From: Nitrospinae bacterium RIFCSPLOWO2_12_FULL_45_22
GTDB lineage: Bacteria > 2-12-FULL-45-22
NCBI GenBank assembly: GCA_001803565.1
Contig: MHDQ01000222.1
Coordinates: forward strand, 1-30,087
Length of the DNA: 30,087 bases
Direction: 5' to 3'
Shown here: one piece after another, positions 29,910-30,087 of the stretch
Layout of the letters: every line of letters begins with the position of its first letter
Numbering within the stretch: position 1 is the first letter of the stretch
Position numbers and translations under genes: made by a program
Notes under the pieces: model-generated
What the model was told of the DNA's origin: nothing
The model's database searches: none
Seen by the model: the letters and a program-made list of their open reading frames with translations, nothing else

Positions 29910-30086
29910 ATGAAAACTAAAGACCCAGAGAAAATGAGGAAGGCTGCTGAAAGATTAGATCAGATAGCTAAAGAAGCAGCAAAGAATAGAGAGAAAATTC
30001 CTGGAGGTAGAGAATTTAATAGTACTGTAGCGTTAAGGCAAATGAGGTATGGAGCTGATCATACCAGACGCAAGCGTAATCCTTAA
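29910..30086 (+). CDS. Small charged protein (58 aa)
   Basis: This is a complete 58-residue frame with an excellent ribosome site (AAGGAGGT, 8 bases before the ATG). The product is highly charged and helical: MKTKDPEKMRKAAERLDQ, IAKEAAKNREKIPGG and REFNSTVALRQMRYGADHTRRKRNP, with a basic C-terminus. It is the only plus-strand gene in the element part of the window and has a pair of inverted repeats upstream that may be an operator. No family is recognised. A small DNA- or RNA-binding protein is possible from its charge. Confidence 0.72.
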   Translation: MKTKDPEKMRKAAERLDQIAKEAAKNREKIPGGREFNSTVALRQMRYGADHTRRKRNP

Positions 30087-30087
30087 A

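Overview
The window looks like a bacterial chromosome segment of moderate G+C, with one edge of an integrated mobile element filling its right-hand third. The lineage cannot be named from the sequence. The gene content suggests an anaerobic or microaerophilic, probably Gram-negative organism. It has a ferredoxin-dependent 2-oxoacid oxidoreductase, a System II cytochrome c maturation pair, a monofunctional transglycosylase typical of outer-membrane bacteria, four-cysteine L28 and a bifunctional Rel enzyme. Intergenic gaps carry many imperfect, nested palindromes.

Layout. 1-1361: a tyrosine recombinase whose stop lies 6 bases before a tRNA-Gly(GCC)/tRNA-Cys(GCA) pair. 1370-4106: an MFS transporter, a DedA-family membrane protein and mtgA. 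4391-6994: a four-subunit 2-oxoacid:ferredoxin oxidoreductase (delta-alpha-beta-gamma), with a candidate promoter. 7112-11576: leuC, a small repeat-containing membrane protein, leuD, leuB and asd (leucine and aspartate-family synthesis). 11702-15401: ccsA, resB, a DsbA-like thioredoxin-fold protein and a MauE/DoxX-like membrane protein. 15406-16470: mtnA on the opposite strand. 16471-17889: a 1.4 kb gap with palindromes and one small possible gene. 17890-20304: rel and rpmB, convergent with no spacer.

Main discovery. The DsbA-like gene at 14237-14875 has an in-frame TGA exactly where the first active-site cysteine belongs, so the motif reads U-P-H-C instead of C-P-H-C. A hairpin starting 15 bases after the TGA has a loop beginning AGGU, about 20 bases downstream of the codon, which fits the bacterial SECIS pattern. 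The gene is therefore best read as one 212-residue selenoprotein, not as two fragments. It lies between the cytochrome c assembly genes and a MauE-like protein, which suggests a selenocysteine-based thiol-redox step outside the cytoplasmic membrane.

Mobile element. At 20496-20550 the 3' half of a tRNA-Leu(CAG), from the anticodon loop to the CCA end, stands without its 5' half. This is the expected product of tyrosine-recombinase integration in the anticodon loop. The element extends right, beyond the window. From 26012 down to 20707 it carries a tightly packed minus-strand operon: MerR-like and XRE-like regulators, very small genes, a TOPRIM-type primase/helicase, a PC4-like ssDNA-binding protein, two related HTH proteins and an Xis-like protein. 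Further right are a 412-residue unknown protein, a membrane-anchored TPR protein and a secreted protein of DNPxNPYNRY repeats. Two of these genes share a structured leader-RNA motif with one compensatory base-pair change. A 58-residue plus-strand gene ends at the window edge.
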